Below are positions 62,375 to 64,000 of a DNA stretch of 64,000 nucleotides, in pieces; position 1 is the first letter of the stretch, and each line of letters opens with the position of its first letter. Under the pieces are notes generated by a model. The model did no database searches. It saw only the letters and a list, made by a program, of their open reading frames with translations, and had not been told where the DNA came from. The translations under genes were made by a program, and so were the position numbers. Source of the stretch: Verrucomicrobiota bacterium. GTDB lineage: Bacteria; Verrucomicrobiota; Verrucomicrobiia; Verrucomicrobiales; Verrucomicrobiaceae. The stretch spans positions 1-64,000 of the forward strand of contig JAFLEI010000032.1 of the NCBI GenBank assembly GCA_017301975.1. Reading direction: 5' to 3'.

Positions 62375-63529
62375 ATGACCCATTTTAGCTGCACCTGTGG
62401 CAACACGCTTTTTTTTGAAAACTCCCTCTGCCTGAAGTGCGGCAGCACGGTGGGCTATGATCTGGCAAAAAATGGCATGATTCCCGTTTCCAAAGAGCGC
62501 GTCCAATGCCGCAATGGCACCGAGTTCGGTGTGTGCAACTGGCTCGTACCCGCCGGTGATCCCGAGTATTGCGCCGCCTGTGATTTGAATCACATGGTGC
62601 CGGATCTGAGCGTGGTTGGAAACCAGGAGTCGTGGCGGAAAATGGAAGCAGCGAAACGAAGGGCGATCTACACGCTCGCGCGCCTGGGCATCGCTCCTGC
62701 GTCCAGGAAACAAAAACCTGAGGGCCTGGCCTTCGATTTCCTCACCCCCATTCCCGCGCTTTGTGTGATGACGGGGCATGACAACGGCGTCATCACCCTC
62801 AATCTGAATGAGGCGGATGATCTCTACCGCGAACGCCAGCGGCACAATCTGGGAGAGCCTTACCGGACACTGGTCGGGCATTTCAGGCATGAACTGGGGC
62901 ATTACTACTGGGACCGCTTTTTCTCCGCGTCCGCTGCGGATGACCCGCTGCTGACCGAGTTCCGCACACTTTTCGGAGACGAGCGGGAGGACTACAATGC
63001 GGCGCTGGCACGCTATTATGCCAACGGGCCGTCAGCGACGTGGGCCACCACCCACATCAGCGCCTATGCCACCTCCCATCCGTGGGAGGACTGGGCGGAA
63101 ACATGGGCGCAGTATCTGCACATTGTCGATGGCGTGGAAACCGCAGCTTCGTTTGGCTGGTCCAGCAAAAGCGTTCCCATCCCCTTTACCCCATTGCGGT
63201 CTGAGCAAGTGATGGCGGATGCCCCGGGTGAGGATGCCAGCTTTCTGAGCACGCTCAATGACTGGGCCAAACTCTCCCCTGCCCTGAATGAAATGGCGGC
63301 CAGCCTGGGGTACACGACTCTGTACCCGTTCATCTTCTCGCCCCAGACCGCGCGCAAGATTCTCTTCGTGCATCGAATGGTCAAAGAGGCGGCACAATCA
63401 TGGGCGCAACAGATCGCCCGGCCCCAGCCCACGGTTTCATCTCCTCCTCAAGGACCTAAACCCGCGCAGCAGACCGCCACTCCTGCGTCTTCCGCCACGC
63501 CGCCGGTAAAGGGTGCCGCAGCAGCCTAA
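62375..63529 (+). CDS. putative zinc-binding metallopeptidase with zinc-ribbon N-terminus
   Basis: This is a 384-residue protein. The N-terminus has four CxxC-type pairs (CTCGN, CLKCGS, then CRNG, CNW and CAACDLNHMVPDL) forming a zinc-ribbon. The peptidase domain carries HELGH at residues 172-176 (GHFRHELGHYYWDRFF) and a downstream WEDWAETWAQYLHI. This is the putative zinc-binding metallopeptidase family (Peptidase_Mx), whose substrate is unknown. The last 50 residues are Pro/Ala/Gln-rich. It seems to be cytoplasmic, because no signal peptide is visible. Confidence 0.88.
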   Translation: MTHFSCTCGNTLFFENSLCLKCGSTVGYDLAKNGMIPVSKERVQCRNGTEFGVCNWLVPAGDPEYCAACDLNHMVPDLSVVGNQESWRKMEAAKRRAIYTLARLGIAPASRKQKPEGLAFDFLTPIPALCVMTGHDNGVITLNLNEADDLYRERQRHNLGEPYRTLVGHFRHELGHYYWDRFFSASAADDPLLTEFRTLFGDEREDYNAALARYYANGPSATWATTHISAYATSHPWEDWAETWAQYLHIVDGVETAASFGWSSKSVPIPFTPLRSEQVMADAPGEDASFLSTLNDWAKLSPALNEMAASLGYTTLYPFIFSPQTARKILFVHRMVKEAAQSWAQQIARPQPTVSSPPQGPKPAQQTATPASSATPPVKGAAAA

Positions 63530-63542
63530 GGCGACGGCCTCA

Positions 63543-64000
63543 TCATTTGCGCTTCGCGCGTGTTGTTTGACGCAGCATCGCCATTACTGCCGCCTCCTCC
63601 GGGCGCAGCCGGGTCGTGCGGCGAGGCTGCTCCCCAACGAGAGCCCGTGCGGCAGGAATGGTCTGGCCCGCGATGTAGGCATCAATGATCGCGGGATGAA
63701 TGTAGCAGCGGCGGCAAACCGCAGCCGTGTTCCCCAGTATTTTCGCCACTCCGCCGATGGCCTGCACGATGTTCCGCTTCGCCTCCGTGAGTGATTGAAA
63801 TTTTGCAAGCTCCCGCAGCGCCACTGCCGCCAGGATGGTCCCCGCCCAGGTGCGAAAATCCTTCGCGGAAAACTCGTCGCCCGCGATTTCCCGCAGGTAC
63901 GTGTTCACATCATCGGAACTCACCGCATGCACGGTGCCATCCTCATCGAGGTATTCAAAAAGCTGCTGGCCGGGGAGTTCCTGACAAGTGCGCACCAGTT
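63543..64000 (-). CDS. DNA topoisomerase IB (3' part, cut by window end)
   Basis: This is the C-terminal roughly 152 residues of a poxvirus-type topoisomerase IB, which relaxes supercoils through a 3'-phosphotyrosyl bond. VRTCQELPGQQLFEYLDEDG, VNTYLREIAGDEFSAKDFRTWAGTI and AAVCRRCYIHPAIIDAYI are diagnostic; the Tyr in RRCYIHP is the catalytic nucleophile. The frame continues to the window edge, so the N-terminal part lies outside. It converges with the metallopeptidase gene, 13 bases apart. Confidence 0.93.
   Translation of the reverse strand, partial: LVRTCQELPGQQLFEYLDEDGTVHAVSSDDVNTYLREIAGDEFSAKDFRTWAGTILAAVALRELAKFQSLTEAKRNIVQAIGGVAKILGNTAAVCRRCYIHPAIIDAYIAGQTIPAARALVGEQPRRTTRLRPEEAAVMAMLRQTTRAKRK

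Overview
The window looks like a high-GC, Gram-negative-type chromosome segment, most probably from the phylum Verrucomicrobiota (a Prosthecobacter/Verrucomicrobium-like organism). The evidence is a TIGR04073-type exosortase-associated small protein, a secreted sulfatase, alternative complex III with a type-A2 caa3 oxidase, a BatA-type MoxR/DUF58 operon, LURP-one paralogs, and many start codons without a clear Shine-Dalgarno. This assignment is inference from gene content; there is no rRNA gene here to test it.

Layout. 1-4.3 kb (minus): tRNA-Arg(ACG), gatC-gatA, a TIGR04073 protein with its terminator, an iduronate-sulfatase-like enzyme and a small conserved protein. 4.4-15.6 kb (plus): tRNA-Thr(CGU), a membrane protein, a PHP-family hydrolase carrying a histone-H1-like basic tail, ispF, then a MoxR-DUF58-BatA-VWA operon. 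That operon is interrupted twice, by a four-helix-bundle gene framed by inverted heptamer repeats and by a DUF433/DUF5615 toxin-antitoxin-like pair. A DUF167 gene closes the run. 15.7-18.3 kb (minus): two tandem LURP-one paralogs and a UPF0261/Tm-1-like protein. 18.4-22.7 kb (plus): purL, a secreted protein and a membrane-anchored alpha/beta hydrolase. 22.7-29.9 kb (minus): a TMTC-like membrane TPR protein, then a tightly overlapping deoxyamino-sugar operon (DegT aminotransferase, methyltransferase, GT2, FdtA-like ketoisomerase) that runs into a NarL-type two-component pair. 30.0-36.9 kb (minus): a second MoxR/DUF58 operon of the RDD-SpoIIM-DUF4129-DUF4350-MoxR-DUF58 kind.

37-45.5 kb is a mixed region: a DUF5362 protein, hemW, a heptamer repeat array, a squalene/phytoene synthase, a diheme peroxidase-like protein, and a set of small stress-type membrane genes (PRC-barrel, DUF4203, lmo0937/DUF5670, Ca2+/H+ exchanger and two small unknowns). 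45.6-57.5 kb (plus) is a respiratory operon with almost every junction overlapping: actABCDEF (alternative complex III), a small unknown membrane subunit, a SCO-CoxB-cytochrome c triple fusion, coxA (type A2), coxC and subunit IV. Together these encode a quinol-to-oxygen electron path and, in the same polypeptide as subunit II, the probable copper-insertion factor for CuA. 57.5-61.8 kb (minus) is a bacterial NHEJ operon (ku, a LigD ligase with phosphoesterase domain, a separate LigD polymerase) ending with a DUF72 gene. 62-64 kb holds csbD with a strong terminator, a zinc metallopeptidase and the 3' part of a topoisomerase IB gene that runs off the window.

The best candidates for something undescribed are: (1) the inverted 7-bp repeat arrays bracketing the four-helix-bundle gene, with a second array of the same period between hemW and the squalene synthase; (2) the SCO-CoxB-cytochrome c fusion together with the unknown subunit translationally linked to it; (3) the H1-like tail on a metabolic PHP enzyme; and (4) the RDD-SpoIIM-DUF4129-DUF4350-MoxR-DUF58 operon, whose job is not established.
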